Positions 47,821 to 57,317 are shown, numbered from the stretch's first letter. The stretch: 64,000 bases of DNA from an uncultured Dysosmobacter sp. (GCA_947625655.1 CANQPD010000006.1:62001-126000); one strand, 5' to 3'. Numbers and translations are program-made. Notes: generated by a model not told the origin, from the letters alone.

Positions 47821-50118
47821 ATGCGGACACAACGAAAATTTTTGGCACTGTTGGTAGCAATTATTTTAGCGATATCTGTTTTTCCTATTTCGGCGTTGGC
47901 GGATGAGTTTCCTCCGGACGCGTCCGGCCTTTGCGGCGCGGAGAGCGTTAAATGGGAACTGAAAGAAAACGAGGACGGTACCTACACCCTTGTGATCTCC
48001 GGGACTGGGGCGATGGCAGACTATACTGCCGCAAACAGTGGCCAACCATGGACGGATAAGTTAGATTCCATTACAAGCATTGTGATTGAAAACGGAATTA
48101 CTGCTATTGGCGATTTTGCGTTTATGAATGCCAAAAAGGCAGAAACCGTAACATTGCCGGAGGGACTGACAAAAATTGGGCAAAGAGCTTTTGCAAATTG
48201 CGAAGCGATGAAATCACCTGTTTTTCCATCGACTCTTACAGAAATTGGGGCAAACCCATTTTATTCCTGCAATGCATTTGATGAAATTGAGCTGCCCGAT
48301 AATCTGACCACGATGGGTGAGATGTTGTTTTATTCCTGTAAAAATTTGAGCAGCATTAAAATACCTGCATCTGCAACTGCTCTTCCCGCTGAATTTGCAA
48401 AAGACTGCTCGAACCTTAAATCCATTCAGATTCCCAGCAATATTACGAGCATAGGAAATGGAGCTTTTTCAGGAACTGGACTTGAGAAGGTGATCATACC
48501 CTCAACGGTTACTACCTTTGGGACGGGTCTATTCTATAATTGCCAGAGCTTGCAAAAAGTTATAATCGAGGGAGATGCCCAAGTAGGATCGGCTACTTTT
48601 GGGAATTGTTCGGCATTGAAGACCATTATTTTTGCCTCTGCCAGCTTTGATATATGGCAAGAAACGAATAACTATATGTTCGGCACTGTATTAGATAATT
48701 GCGTGATCGTGCTGGAGGGTAACAATGTCACAGAAAACAGCGTTGAAAAAGTCCAAAAGAATATTCCTGAGAACAAATCTGTAATTATTCTTGTTACAAA
48801 TGGCTGCGACCTCCAGAATGCTGTATTTGAAACGGACGAATTAGTTGTGCCCGCCAAGGAAGGCTATACCTTTGCTGGTTGGTATGTGGACAGTGCTTTT
48901 GAAACGGAGGCTGGGTCTGTCGCTGCCGGTCAGACCTACTACGCCAAATGGTACTGCAATTCCGCCCATGAGTATGACCTTGAGAACGGCACCGTAGATG
49001 GGAATACCACCACATATCATTGCAAGAATTGCGATGGGATGGAAGTCATAACGGAAAAAGAGGATAATACGGAGACGTGTTCCCACGAGACCTGGACAGA
49101 GAAAGCGAACACCGCCACCTGCACAGAGCCAGGTAAAAAGTCCTCCGTCTGTGCAAGCTGCGGCGCTACAAAGGAAGAAGATGTGGGCGCTTTGGGCCAC
49201 AGCTTTACCAAATATAACTACAATAACGACGCCACCTATGAAAAGGACGGCACCAAGACCGCCGCGTGTGACCGCGGCTGCGGGGAAACAGATACTGTAA
49301 CGGCGGAGGGGACGCGGCTTGTCTACACACCCTCCAGTTCCTCCAGCTCCTCCAGCACCCCCACCTATGCCGTCACCGTGGACAGCGGCAGGCACGGCAC
49401 TGTTACCGTCTCCCCCAAGTCCGCCAGAAAGGGCGCGTCTGTCACCATCACTGTGAAGTCCGACGACGGCTATGAGCTGGACGACTTGACCGTCACCGAC
49501 GCCAGCGGCAAGGCCGTCAAGGTCACCGAGGGCAAGAACGGCAAGTTCACCTTCACCATGCCCGCCAGCAAGGTGGAAGTGGAAGCCTCCTTCACCGCGA
49601 TCAAAGAAGAAACGCTCGCCCAGCGCTTCAACGACGTCCCCAACGGCTACTGGGCTGAATCCGAGATCAACTGGGCCGCTGAAAACGGCTGCATCAACGG
49701 CAACACCGCCGCCACCTTCAACCCGGAGGGCACCGTGACCCGGCAGCAGCTGTGGATGATCCTGGCCCGCCTGTCCGGCTATCAGCCCGCCGACTTCACC
49801 GAGGCCAGGGCCTGGGCCGTGGATAATTCCATCTCTGACGGCGCCAATCCCGGCGGGGCGGTCTCCCGCCAGCAGCTGGTGGCCATCCTGTACCGCTACG
49901 CGGTGCGCATGGGCTATGACGCCTCCGGCGCCGCCGACCTGACGGCCTACCCGGATCACGCCTCTGTGGCGGCCTACGCCGCCGATGCCATGGCCTGGTC
50001 TGTGGCCAACGGCATCGTTGGCGGCACCGCCCAGGGCACGTTGGCCCCCACCGGCACCGCCACCCGGGCCCAGTTTGCCGTCATTTTGATGCGGTTTGCG
50101 GACAAAACGGCGAAGTGA
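47821..50118 (+). CDS. SLH-anchored surface protein B (BspA-type LRR)
   Basis: A 765-residue secreted protein. Signal peptide 1-30 (MRTQRKFLALLVAIILAISVFPISALA); LRR_5 repeats about 85-270 (SIVIENGITAIGDFAF, LPEGLTKIGQRAFANC); InlB-like repeat 330-379 (AGWYVDSAFETEAG); a Cys-pair module 419-462 (CTEPGKKSSVCASCGATKEE); Ser linker about 505; beta domain 513-594 and three SLH motifs 594-765, nearly identical to SLH protein A. The N-terminal half is AT-richer than the C-terminal half, a mosaic. Start ATG 47821 follows AAAAAAGGAG. Likely a variable adhesin displayed through the CsaB-modified polymer. Confidence 0.85.
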   Translation: MRTQRKFLALLVAIILAISVFPISALADEFPPDASGLCGAESVKWELKENEDGTYTLVISGTGAMADYTAANSGQPWTDKLDSITSIVIENGITAIGDFAFMNAKKAETVTLPEGLTKIGQRAFANCEAMKSPVFPSTLTEIGANPFYSCNAFDEIELPDNLTTMGEMLFYSCKNLSSIKIPASATALPAEFAKDCSNLKSIQIPSNITSIGNGAFSGTGLEKVIIPSTVTTFGTGLFYNCQSLQKVIIEGDAQVGSATFGNCSALKTIIFASASFDIWQETNNYMFGTVLDNCVIVLEGNNVTENSVEKVQKNIPENKSVIILVTNGCDLQNAVFETDELVVPAKEGYTFAGWYVDSAFETEAGSVAAGQTYYAKWYCNSAHEYDLENGTVDGNTTTYHCKNCDGMEVITEKEDNTETCSHETWTEKANTATCTEPGKKSSVCASCGATKEEDVGALGHSFTKYNYNNDATYEKDGTKTAACDRGCGETDTVTAEGTRLVYTPSSSSSSSSTPTYAVTVDSGRHGTVTVSPKSARKGASVTITVKSDDGYELDDLTVTDASGKAVKVTEGKNGKFTFTMPASKVEVEASFTAIKEETLAQRFNDVPNGYWAESEINWAAENGCINGNTAATFNPEGTVTRQQLWMILARLSGYQPADFTEARAWAVDNSISDGANPGGAVSRQQLVAILYRYAVRMGYDASGAADLTAYPDHASVAAYAADAMAWSVANGIVGGTAQGTLAPTGTATRAQFAVILMRFADKTAK

Positions 50119-50167
50119 GGGCGGCAGCCGTCACAGCAGTTCATAACATTCTCCCGCAAGAGGGATC

Positions 50168-50200
50168 AAAAGGCCCCCGGTCACCGACCGGGGGCCTTCT
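50168..50200. terminator. Bidirectional terminator
   Basis: AAGGCCCCCGGTC, loop ACC, GACCGGGGGCCTT; serves SLH protein B and the convergent hydantoinase gene. Confidence 0.88.
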
Positions 50201-50217
50201 CTTGTCACAGGCTGCTC

Positions 50218-51594
50218 TCACAGGCTGCATTTGCCCCTGGCCATGTAGCGGCCCTGGGGCGTCTCGTCCAGGACTCTGCCGTCCTCCACGGCCAAACTTC
50301 CCCGGAGCCACACCTGCCGGATGCCGCCGGCGGTGACAAAGCCTTCATAGGGGTTGTAGTCCACATTGGCCACGCAGTCGTCGGCCCGGATGACATGGCT
50401 GGCGCCGGGGTCGTAGACCACGATGTCCGCGTCGCTGCCGGGGCGGAGCTGGCCCTTCCGGGGGAAGAGGCCGTACAGCCGGGCGGGGTTTTCGCTAAGA
50501 GCCCGGCACATCCGGCCCAGGCTGATGCGCTTTTTCGCGACGCCGTAGGAGTAGATCAGCTCGCCCCGGGTTTCCACGCCGGGGAGGCCGCCGGGGATCT
50601 TGGTGAAGTCCTCCCGGCCCATCTCCTTCTGCGCCAGGGTGAAGGAGCAGTGGTCCGTGGAGATGGTCTGGATATCGCCCCGGCGCAGGGCCTTCCACAG
50701 GAAATCCTGCTGGCTCTTGTCCCGGATGGGGGGCGCGCAGACGTAGCGGGCGGCCTGGGAGTAGTCCTCGTTGAAATAGACGCTGTCGTCCAGCAGCAGG
50801 TACTGGGGGCAGGTCTCCACAAAGACCTTCTGGCCCCGCTGTCGGGCGTGCTCCACCTCTTTCAGGGTCTCCTGGTTGGTCAGGTGGACGATCACCACTG
50901 GGCAGTCCGCCGCCTGGGCGATGCGCAGCAGGCGGGAGACGGCCTCCGCCTCCAGATAGGGCGGGCGGGTCAGGGGATGGCTGGCGGGGGAGAGCTCCCC
51001 GGCGTTTTTCCGCTCGGCGATCATGCCGTCGATGACCCCGGCGTTCTCACAGTGGACGCCGCAGATGCCACCCAGGGACCGCAGCTCCTTCAGGGCCCAG
51101 TACAGGTCCCGGTCGCCCACCATCATGGCGGGGTAGGTCATGTACATCTTGAAGGAGGAGACGCCCTTGGCGAACATGTCCGGCAGCTCCGCCCGGATGG
51201 ACTCGTTCCAGTCGTCGATGGTCATGTGGAAGCCGTAGTCGCAGAACGTCCGGCCATCGGCCTTTTGGTGCCACAGGTCCAGGCCGTGGTGCAGGCTCTC
51301 GCCCTTGTTGGGGCAGGCGAAGTCGATGACCGTGGTGGTGCCGCCCCGGAGGGCCGCCCGGCTGCCGGTCCAGAAGTCGTCGGCGGTGGTGGTGTTGCAG
51401 ACGTCCAGGTCGAAGTGGGTGTGGGCGTCGATAAAGCCGGGGAAGAGCAGGCAGCCGGTCACGTCCACGACGCGGTCGAAGTCGCCCTTCAGGTTCCGGC
51501 CCAGATCCGTGACCTTTTCGTTTTCGATCACCAGGTCGGACCGCTTGGCGCCGTTTCCGGAGACCACGGAGCCGCCTTTGAACAGTGTGCGCAT
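50218..51594 (-). CDS. hydA: Dihydropyrimidinase/hydantoinase-type amidohydrolase
   Basis: A 458-residue cyclic-amidase-superfamily enzyme. FPGFIDAHTHFD holds the HxH metal pair, GVSSFKMYMTYP the carboxylated Lys that bridges the metals, ISTDHCSFTL the Asp-His of the active site; RKGQLRPGSDADIVVYDP is the usual C-terminal beta block. It opens dihydropyrimidine or 5-substituted hydantoin rings. It is the last gene of the proline operon (18 bases after proC), an odd pairing. RBS GGAGGG precedes ATG 51594. Confidence 0.88.
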   Translation of the reverse strand: MRTLFKGGSVVSGNGAKRSDLVIENEKVTDLGRNLKGDFDRVVDVTGCLLFPGFIDAHTHFDLDVCNTTTADDFWTGSRAALRGGTTTVIDFACPNKGESLHHGLDLWHQKADGRTFCDYGFHMTIDDWNESIRAELPDMFAKGVSSFKMYMTYPAMMVGDRDLYWALKELRSLGGICGVHCENAGVIDGMIAERKNAGELSPASHPLTRPPYLEAEAVSRLLRIAQAADCPVVIVHLTNQETLKEVEHARQRGQKVFVETCPQYLLLDDSVYFNEDYSQAARYVCAPPIRDKSQQDFLWKALRRGDIQTISTDHCSFTLAQKEMGREDFTKIPGGLPGVETRGELIYSYGVAKKRISLGRMCRALSENPARLYGLFPRKGQLRPGSDADIVVYDPGASHVIRADDCVANVDYNPYEGFVTAGGIRQVWLRGSLAVEDGRVLDETPQGRYMARGKCSL

Positions 51595-51612
51595 AGTAGT
51601 CCCTCCGTTCGT

Positions 51613-52413
51613 TTATTTTAGGTCCGCGTTTTTCTCGCAGGCCGCGATGACCGCGTCCATGACGGCGCCCCGGAAGCCGGCCTCCTCCAGCACCCGGACG
51701 CCCTGGATGGTGGTGCCGCCGGGGGAGCAGACGGCGTCCTTCAGGGCGCCGGGGTGTTTGCCGGACTCCAGCACCAGCCGGGCGGAGCCGGCCACCATCT
51801 GGGCGGCGTACTCCAGCGCCGCCGCCCGGGGCAGGCCGCAGGCCACGCCGCCGTCCGCCAGGGCCTCGATGAAGAGGTCCACAAAGGCGGGGCCGCAGCC
51901 GGACACGGCGGAGCCGGCGTCCATCAGCTTCTCCGGCAGGGGGGAGAGGCGGCCCGCCCCCGCCATGGCGTCCAGGAACGCCTGTTCCTCATCCGCAGTG
52001 ACGTCCTCGCCGCAGGCGTAGAGGATCATGCCCTCGCCGATGGAGGCGGGGGTGTTGGGCATGATGCGGATGACGGGGTACGCCCCGCCCGCCAGCTCCT
52101 GGATGCGGGCGATGGACAGCCCCGCCGCCATGGTCACCAGGATAAAGCGGCTTTGCCGCTTTGCTAGGATCGGGCCGATGTCCGCCAGCAGCTCCGCCAT
52201 CATCTGGGGCTTCACGCCCAGGAAAATGAAGTCCGCGTTTTCCGCCACGGCATCGTTGTCCGCCGCCCGGCAGCCCAGCTCCTCCGCAAGGAGCCGCGCT
52301 TTTTCCGCCGTGCGGTTGGACAGGAAAATTTGATCGCCGGGCAGGCCCTTGCGGGCCGCCCGGGCCAAGGCGCCGCCCATGCTGCCGGTGCCGATAAATC
52401 CCAATGTTGCCAT
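51613..52413 (-). CDS. proC: Pyrroline-5-carboxylate reductase
   Basis: A 266-residue enzyme that makes proline from P5C using NAD(P)H. GFIGTGSMGGAL is the Rossmann motif; FLGVKPQMM, RIMPNTPASIGEGMI, SGCGPAFVDLFIEALADGGVACGLPR and SPGGTTIQGVRVLE are the ProC signature sequences. I start at ATG 52413 (MATLGF), 9 bases from AAAAGGG; ATG 52422 is too close to that RBS. Third biosynthetic gene after proB and proA, with a membrane gene between. Confidence 0.93.
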   Translation of the reverse strand: MATLGFIGTGSMGGALARAARKGLPGDQIFLSNRTAEKARLLAEELGCRAADNDAVAENADFIFLGVKPQMMAELLADIGPILAKRQSRFILVTMAAGLSIARIQELAGGAYPVIRIMPNTPASIGEGMILYACGEDVTADEEQAFLDAMAGAGRLSPLPEKLMDAGSAVSGCGPAFVDLFIEALADGGVACGLPRAAALEYAAQMVAGSARLVLESGKHPGALKDAVCSPGGTTIQGVRVLEEAGFRGAVMDAVIAACEKNADLK

Positions 52414-52486
52414 CGATATCATCCCTTTTCAGATAGTTTCGTTTCATGATGGGGAGGAGGACCGCTGCGTCTTTTTCGGTATGGTC

Positions 52487-52912
52487 CTACTTTCGACGCC
52501 GCAGAGCCGTCAGCAGGCAGAGCCCGGCGGAGATCCCCGCCGGCAGACAGAGCAGACAGGTGATAAAGCCGTCCTTGAGATAGAGAAGCTGCTCCGGCTC
52601 CAGGACCAGCAGGCGAATCGCCCCCGCCAGGGGAAGGAGACCAAACAGAAGCGTCAGGAAGGCCAGCAGCCCCACGGAGGCGCGGCCCCGTTTTCGGTCC
52701 ACCAAGCAGGCGGCCGCCAGAGCCAGGGTAAAGCACCCAATGAGGACATGCTGGAGGCCGGCGCTCCCCGTCCGAAGCAGCCAGCGGACCAGAAGGGCGG
52801 TGAGCAGAAAACCCGCTAGGGCGGCCAGTCTGCGGCGCAGGGGTTTCTCCTGACAGAGGATGCTGGCGGCCAGGGCAGCCGTGGAAAGGACGAATGTGAT
52901 GATCTCCAGCAT
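52487..52912 (-). CDS. Four-helix membrane protein within the proline operon
   Basis: A 141-residue hydrophobic protein with four to five helices (about 1-20, 28-45, 50-70, 80-100, 115-135) and basic loops (RRRLAAL, DRKRGRAS). The family is not recognised. It starts 19 bases after proA and is followed at 73 bases by proC, so it is probably co-transcribed; function unknown. Confidence 0.6.
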   Translation of the reverse strand: MLEIITFVLSTAALAASILCQEKPLRRRLAALAGFLLTALLVRWLLRTGSAGLQHVLIGCFTLALAAACLVDRKRGRASVGLLAFLTLLFGLLPLAGAIRLLVLEPEQLLYLKDGFITCLLCLPAGISAGLCLLTALRRRK

Positions 52913-52931
52913 AGAACTGCCCCCTTCTGCC

Positions 52932-54179
52932 TCAGCGCACCTGTCCCTCGCCGTAGATGACGTACTTGCAGGAGGTCAGCTCCTCCAGACCCATGGGGCC
53001 CCGGGCGTGCATCTTCTGGGTGGAAATGCCGATCTCCGCCCCCAGGCCGAACTCGCCGCCGTCGGTGAAGCGGGTGGAGGCGTTGACGTACACCGCCGCC
53101 GCGTCCACGGCGTCCAGGAAGTGCTGGGCCTTGAAATAGTTTTTCGTGATGATGCTCTCGGAGTGGCCGGTGCCATGCCGGTTGATGAAATCCACGGCCT
53201 CGTCCATGCCGCCCACGGTGCGGACGGCCAGGATGTAGTCGTCGTACTCCGCGTCCCAGTCGCTCTCCGAGGCGGGGCGGGCCCGGGTGCCCAGCAGGGC
53301 CAGGGCCTCTTCGTCGCACCGCAGCTCCACGCCCTTTTCATCCAGCAGGGGCAGGGCGCGCTTCCAGAACTCCGCCGCCACGTCCCGCTGCACCAGCACG
53401 CACTCCACGGCGTTGCACACCGAAGGGCGGGAACACTTGGCGTTGAACAGCACCCTGGCGGCCATATCCAGGTCGGCCTCATCATCCACATAGATGTGGC
53501 ACACGCCCTCGCCGGTGCGGATGACCGGCACGCTGGCCTCTCCGGCCACCGCCCGGATCAGCCCCGCGCCGCCCCGGGGGATCAGCACGTCCACATATCC
53601 ATCCAGGTGCATCAGCTCGTTGGCGGTCTCGTGGCTGGTGTCCTGCACCAGGGAGATGCAGTCCTCCGGCAGGCCCGCCTGGGCCAGGGCCCGGCGCATC
53701 AGCGCTGCCACGCAGCGGTTGGAGCGGATGGCCTCCTTCCCGCCCCGCAAAATGCAGACGTTGCCGGATTTCAGGCACAGCGCCGCCGCGTCCACGGTGA
53801 CGTTGGGCCGGGCCTCGAAGATGATGGCGATGACCCCCAGGGGCACCCGCCGCCGGCCGATGATGAGGCCGTTGGGGCGGGTCTCCATCTTGTCCACCCG
53901 GCCGATGGGGTCGGGAAGGGCGGCCACCTGCCGCACGCCGTCCACAATACCGGCGATGCGCTCCGGGGTCAGGGTCAGGCGGTCCAGCATGGCGGGGCGC
54001 ATGCCCGCCTCTTTCGCGGCGGCGACATCTTCGGCGTTGGCGGCGAGCCATTCGGCCTGACGCTCCGTGAGAATATTTGCGATGGCCTCCAGAGCGGCGT
54101 TTTTCTTCGCCGTCCCGGCGGTGGCGAGGGTGTAGCTGGCGGCCTTGGCCAACCCGCCCTGCTGCTGTAGTGCGGTCAT
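52932..54179 (-). CDS. proA: Gamma-glutamyl phosphate reductase
   Basis: A 415-residue aldehyde-dehydrogenase-fold enzyme, second step of proline synthesis. RRRVPLGVIAIIFEARPNVTVDAAALCLKSGN, LRGGKEAIRSN, DVLIPRGGAGLI, and the catalytic Cys in RPSVCNAVECVLV are ProA hallmarks; the C-terminus EFGLGAEIGISTQKMHARGPMGLEELTS is conserved. ATG 54179. The 88-base gap to proB is filled by the heptad-repeat hairpin. Confidence 0.95.
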   Translation of the reverse strand: MTALQQQGGLAKAASYTLATAGTAKKNAALEAIANILTERQAEWLAANAEDVAAAKEAGMRPAMLDRLTLTPERIAGIVDGVRQVAALPDPIGRVDKMETRPNGLIIGRRRVPLGVIAIIFEARPNVTVDAAALCLKSGNVCILRGGKEAIRSNRCVAALMRRALAQAGLPEDCISLVQDTSHETANELMHLDGYVDVLIPRGGAGLIRAVAGEASVPVIRTGEGVCHIYVDDEADLDMAARVLFNAKCSRPSVCNAVECVLVQRDVAAEFWKRALPLLDEKGVELRCDEEALALLGTRARPASESDWDAEYDDYILAVRTVGGMDEAVDFINRHGTGHSESIITKNYFKAQHFLDAVDAAAVYVNASTRFTDGGEFGLGAEIGISTQKMHARGPMGLEELTSCKYVIYGEGQVR

Positions 54180-54198
54180 AATGATCCCCCCGATTTTT

Positions 54199-54283
54199 AT
54201 AGATAAGAGATAGGAGATAAGAGATAGGAGGAGACAGAAGATAAAATATCTTTTATCCCTTATCTCTTATCTTTTATCTGAAA
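54199..54283 (-). repeat. Heptad-repeat hairpin element between proB and proA
   Basis: Minus sense begins TTCAGATAAAAGATAAG and continues with AGATAA-type heptads, then complementary TATCTCTTATC arms. The last codons and stop of proB (Asp-Lys-Arg-stop) lie inside it. A sister element is at 641-733. Confidence 0.6.
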
Positions 54284-55070
54284 GGAACCTCGTCCCGATA
54301 TCCTGCCCCTCCACAATGCCGTAGAGGTCCTCCATCCGCTCGCCGTTGGTGATGACCATGTCGCACCCGGCGTTCATGGCGATGCGGGCGGCGGAGAGCT
54401 TGGTGGCCATGCCGCCGGTGCCCCGCCAGGTGCCCGCGCCGCCGGCCATCTCCAAAATCTCCGGCGTCAGGTCTGTCACCTGATGCAGCAGTCTGGCGTC
54501 CGGATGGGTCTTGGGGTCGGCGTCGTACAGCCCGTCGATGTCGGAGAGCAGCACCAGCAGATCCGCCCGGCACAGATCCGCCACGATGGCGGACAATGTA
54601 TCATTATCGCCCAGCACCTTGTGGTGGCCGGTCTCGATCTCGGCGGAGGAGACGGAGTCGTTCTCGTTCACCACCGGGATGACGCCCATCTCCAGCAGGG
54701 CAGAGAAGGTGCTGCGCAGATGCTCCGCCCGCTGGGGGTCCTCCACATCGTCGCCGGTCAGCAGGATCTGGGCCATGGAGCGGTTGTATTCGGAGAAGAA
54801 TTTATCGTAAATATGCATCATCCGGCACTGGCCCACGGCGGCGGCCGCCTGCTTCATCCGCAGCTCCTTCGGCCGCTCCGCCAGTCCCAGGCGGGCGGTG
54901 CCCACGGCGATGGCGCCGGAGGTCACCAGAATTACCTCGTGGCCCGCGCCGCTGAGGTCCGACAGGACCCGCACCAGATGCTCCATGCTCCGCAGGTCCA
55001 CGGCCCCGGAGTCATGGGTGAGGGTGGAGGTGCCCACCTTCACCACGATGCGCTGTTTTTGCTGTTCCAC
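54267..55070 (-). CDS. proB: Glutamate 5-kinase
   Basis: A 267-residue amino-acid kinase, first step of proline synthesis and usual target of proline feedback inhibition. VVKVGTSTLTH, LVTSGAIAVGTARLG, VNENDSVSS, GDNDTLSAIVA, LSDIDGLYDADP and TGGMATKLSAARIAM follow the AAK fold. It lacks the C-terminal PUA domain, as in many Firmicutes. I start at GTG 55070, 8 bases after GGGAGG; the longer frame upstream is not supported. Its end runs into the repeat element. Confidence 0.93.
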   Translation of the reverse strand: MEQQKQRIVVKVGTSTLTHDSGAVDLRSMEHLVRVLSDLSGAGHEVILVTSGAIAVGTARLGLAERPKELRMKQAAAAVGQCRMMHIYDKFFSEYNRSMAQILLTGDDVEDPQRAEHLRSTFSALLEMGVIPVVNENDSVSSAEIETGHHKVLGDNDTLSAIVADLCRADLLVLLSDIDGLYDADPKTHPDARLLHQVTDLTPEILEMAGGAGTWRGTGGMATKLSAARIAMNAGCDMVITNGERMEDLYGIVEGQDIGTRFLSDKR

Positions 55071-55197
55071 GGTCAGATCCTCCCAGTATGTACTAGAATA
55101 ATAAATCAGTATAGCATGACGCGGGCGAAAAAGAAACCCCGGGCCGCGAGTACTTTTCATAAAAATGCAGACAATACCGGGGAAAGGGAGGGATACT

Positions 55198-55902
55198 ATG
55201 ACTGAAAACACCAAACCCACCGAGCCGGGGCGGGAAAACGACTCCGAAAACAAGGACGCCGTCCAGGGCATCCTGGACTTCGGCTCCGCCCTGACCCGGA
55301 CGCCCCACGGCACGGTCTACTGCCTGACCATCATCGGCCAGATCGAGGGCCACAACACCGCCGCCAATACCGCCAAGACCACCAAGTATGAGCATGTGCT
55401 GCCCCTCCTTGCCAAGCTGGAGGAGAGCGGAGAGGTGGACGGCGTGCTGTTTTTGCTGAACACCGTGGGCGGCGACGTGGAGGCGGGGCTCGCCATCGCG
55501 GAGCTCATCGCCGGGATGACCAAGCCAACGGTCTCCATCGTCCTGGGGGGCAGCCACTCCATCGGGGTGCCTCTGGCGGTGGCGGCCAGGCGGAGCTTTG
55601 CCGTGCCCAGCGCCGCCATGACCATCCACCCGGTGCGCATGAGCGGCACCGTCATCGCCGCGCCCCAGACCTACAACTACTTCCAGCGGCTCCAGGAGCG
55701 GATCGTGGCCTTCGTGTCCGGCCACAGCCGCATCAGCGGCGAGGATTTCCAGGCGCTGATGCTGAAAAAGGACGACATGGCCGCCGACGTGGGCAGCGTG
55801 ATCTACGGCGAGGAGGCCGTGAAACTGGGGCTGATCGACCAGGTGGGCGGCCTGGCGGAGGGGCTTGCGTGCCTGTACCGCCAGATCGATGAACGGCGCT
55901 GA
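55198..55902 (+). CDS. ClpP/TepA-family serine protease-like protein
   Basis: A 234-residue protein of the ClpP/crotonase fold, TepA-like. VLFLLNTVGGDVEAGLAIAELI and the nucleophile region IVLGGSHSIGVPLAVAA (Ser in GGSHS) followed by MTIHPVRMSG with His match TepA. TepA is reported to aid protein export in Bacillus. The first 35 residues are polar and probably disordered. ATG 55198 follows AAAGGGAGG. Divergent from proB. Confidence 0.82.
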   Translation: MTENTKPTEPGRENDSENKDAVQGILDFGSALTRTPHGTVYCLTIIGQIEGHNTAANTAKTTKYEHVLPLLAKLEESGEVDGVLFLLNTVGGDVEAGLAIAELIAGMTKPTVSIVLGGSHSIGVPLAVAARRSFAVPSAAMTIHPVRMSGTVIAAPQTYNYFQRLQERIVAFVSGHSRISGEDFQALMLKKDDMAADVGSVIYGEEAVKLGLIDQVGGLAEGLACLYRQIDERR

Positions 55903-55999
55903 ACAGGGCTGCCGGACAGGGCGGCGTTGTCTGCATCCGGTCAGGAATGACATGTTTTCGGACTTCCGGAGAAAAACACAGAATATTGCCGGGTGAGCA

Positions 56000-56027
56000 T
56001 TGACATTTTTCGGGATTTTGTTATGAT
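56000..56027 (+). promoter_or_regulatory. Promoter of ilvA
   Basis: TTGACA (56000-56005), 16-base spacer, TATGAT (56022-56027). The 55903-55999 stretch shows no gene; a 50-nt leader with a GCCGGGGGGC hairpin follows. Confidence 0.7.
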
Positions 56028-56086
56028 GGTATCCTATAAACTCCTCAGCCGGGGGGCTGAAATACGGAACAAAGAGGATACTGCCC

Positions 56087-57307
56087 ATGCTCACACTGGA
56101 TCAATTCAAGGAGGCCCGCAGCGTACTGCAGGGCGTGATCTCCAAAACCAACCTGGTTTACAGCAAATACTTCTCCGAGCTTTGCGGCAACCAGGTGTAC
56201 ATGAAGCCTGAAAATCTGCAGGTCACCGGGGCCTACAAGATCCGGGGCGCTTACTATAAGACCACCAAGCTGACGGAGGAGCAGAAGGCCCACGGCCTCA
56301 TCACCGCCTCCGCCGGCAACCATGCCCAGGGCGTGGCCTACGCCGCCCAGGTGGCCGGGGTGAAGGCCACGGTGGTCATGCCCACCACCACGCCGCTGAT
56401 GAAGGTCAACCACACCAAGGAGTACGGCGCGGAGGTCATCCTCCACGGCTCGGTGTTCGACGACGCGGCGGAGCACGCCATGCTTTTGGCGGAGGAGCGG
56501 GGCATGACCTACATCCCGCCCTTCAATGACCTGGACATCGCCTGCGGCCAGGGCACCATCGCCTATGAGATCTTCCAGGCCCTGCCGGATGTGGACGTGA
56601 TCCTGGTGCCCATCGGCGGCGGCGGGCTGGCGGCGGGGGTCTCCACCCTGGCAAAGCTGCTGAATCCCAACGTAAAGGTCATCGGCGTGGAGCCGGTGGG
56701 GGCCGCGTCCATGAAGGCCTCCATCGAGGCGGGCCATGTGGTCACCCTGCCCTCCGCCGTCACCATCGCCGACGGCGTGGCGGTGCGGACGCCGGGGGAT
56801 GTGGTGTTCCCCTATATCCAGCAGAACATCGACGAGTTCATGACCATTGAGGACAGCGAGCTGGTGGAGGCCTTCCTGGACATCATGGAAAACCACAAGA
56901 TGATCGTGGAGAACGCGGGGCTTTTATCCGTGGCGGCGCTGAAGCACCTGGACTGCAAGGGGAAGAACGTGGTCTCCATCCTCTCCGGCGGCAATATGGA
57001 CGTCATCACCATGTCCAGCCTGGTGCAGCACGGCCTCATCAGCCGGGGGCGGGTGTTCACCTTCTCCGTCATGCTGCCGGACCGCCCCGGCGAGCTGCTG
57101 CGCGTCGCGGAGATCCTGGCCCGGGAGAACGGCAACATCATCAAGCTGGAGCATAACCAGTTTGTCAGCATCAACCGCCAGAGCAAGGTGGAGCTGCAGG
57201 TGACCCTGGAGGCCTTCGGCAACGACCACAAGGCCGTGATCCTGGAGGCGCTGCGGCAGGCGGGCTATGAGGCCAGCCTGGTGGGGCCCAAGAGCATTTA
57301 CAATTGA
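56087..57307 (+). CDS. ilvA: Threonine ammonia-lyase, ACT domain form
   Basis: A 406-residue PLP enzyme that deaminates threonine to 2-oxobutyrate for isoleucine synthesis or catabolism. TGAYKIRGAYY gives the PLP lysine K51, SAGNHAQGVAYAAQ (74-87) and PIGGGGLAAG the phosphate-binding glycine loops; the C-terminal 80 residues (FSVMLPDRPGELLRVAEIL) form one ACT domain. The short single-ACT form is close to TdcB/YbgL type. ATG 56087 follows AACAAAGAGG. A terminator follows. Confidence 0.92.
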   Translation: MLTLDQFKEARSVLQGVISKTNLVYSKYFSELCGNQVYMKPENLQVTGAYKIRGAYYKTTKLTEEQKAHGLITASAGNHAQGVAYAAQVAGVKATVVMPTTTPLMKVNHTKEYGAEVILHGSVFDDAAEHAMLLAEERGMTYIPPFNDLDIACGQGTIAYEIFQALPDVDVILVPIGGGGLAAGVSTLAKLLNPNVKVIGVEPVGAASMKASIEAGHVVTLPSAVTIADGVAVRTPGDVVFPYIQQNIDEFMTIEDSELVEAFLDIMENHKMIVENAGLLSVAALKHLDCKGKNVVSILSGGNMDVITMSSLVQHGLISRGRVFTFSVMLPDRPGELLRVAEILARENGNIIKLEHNQFVSINRQSKVELQVTLEAFGNDHKAVILEALRQAGYEASLVGPKSIYN

Positions 57308-57317
57308 TTGCGGAAAG

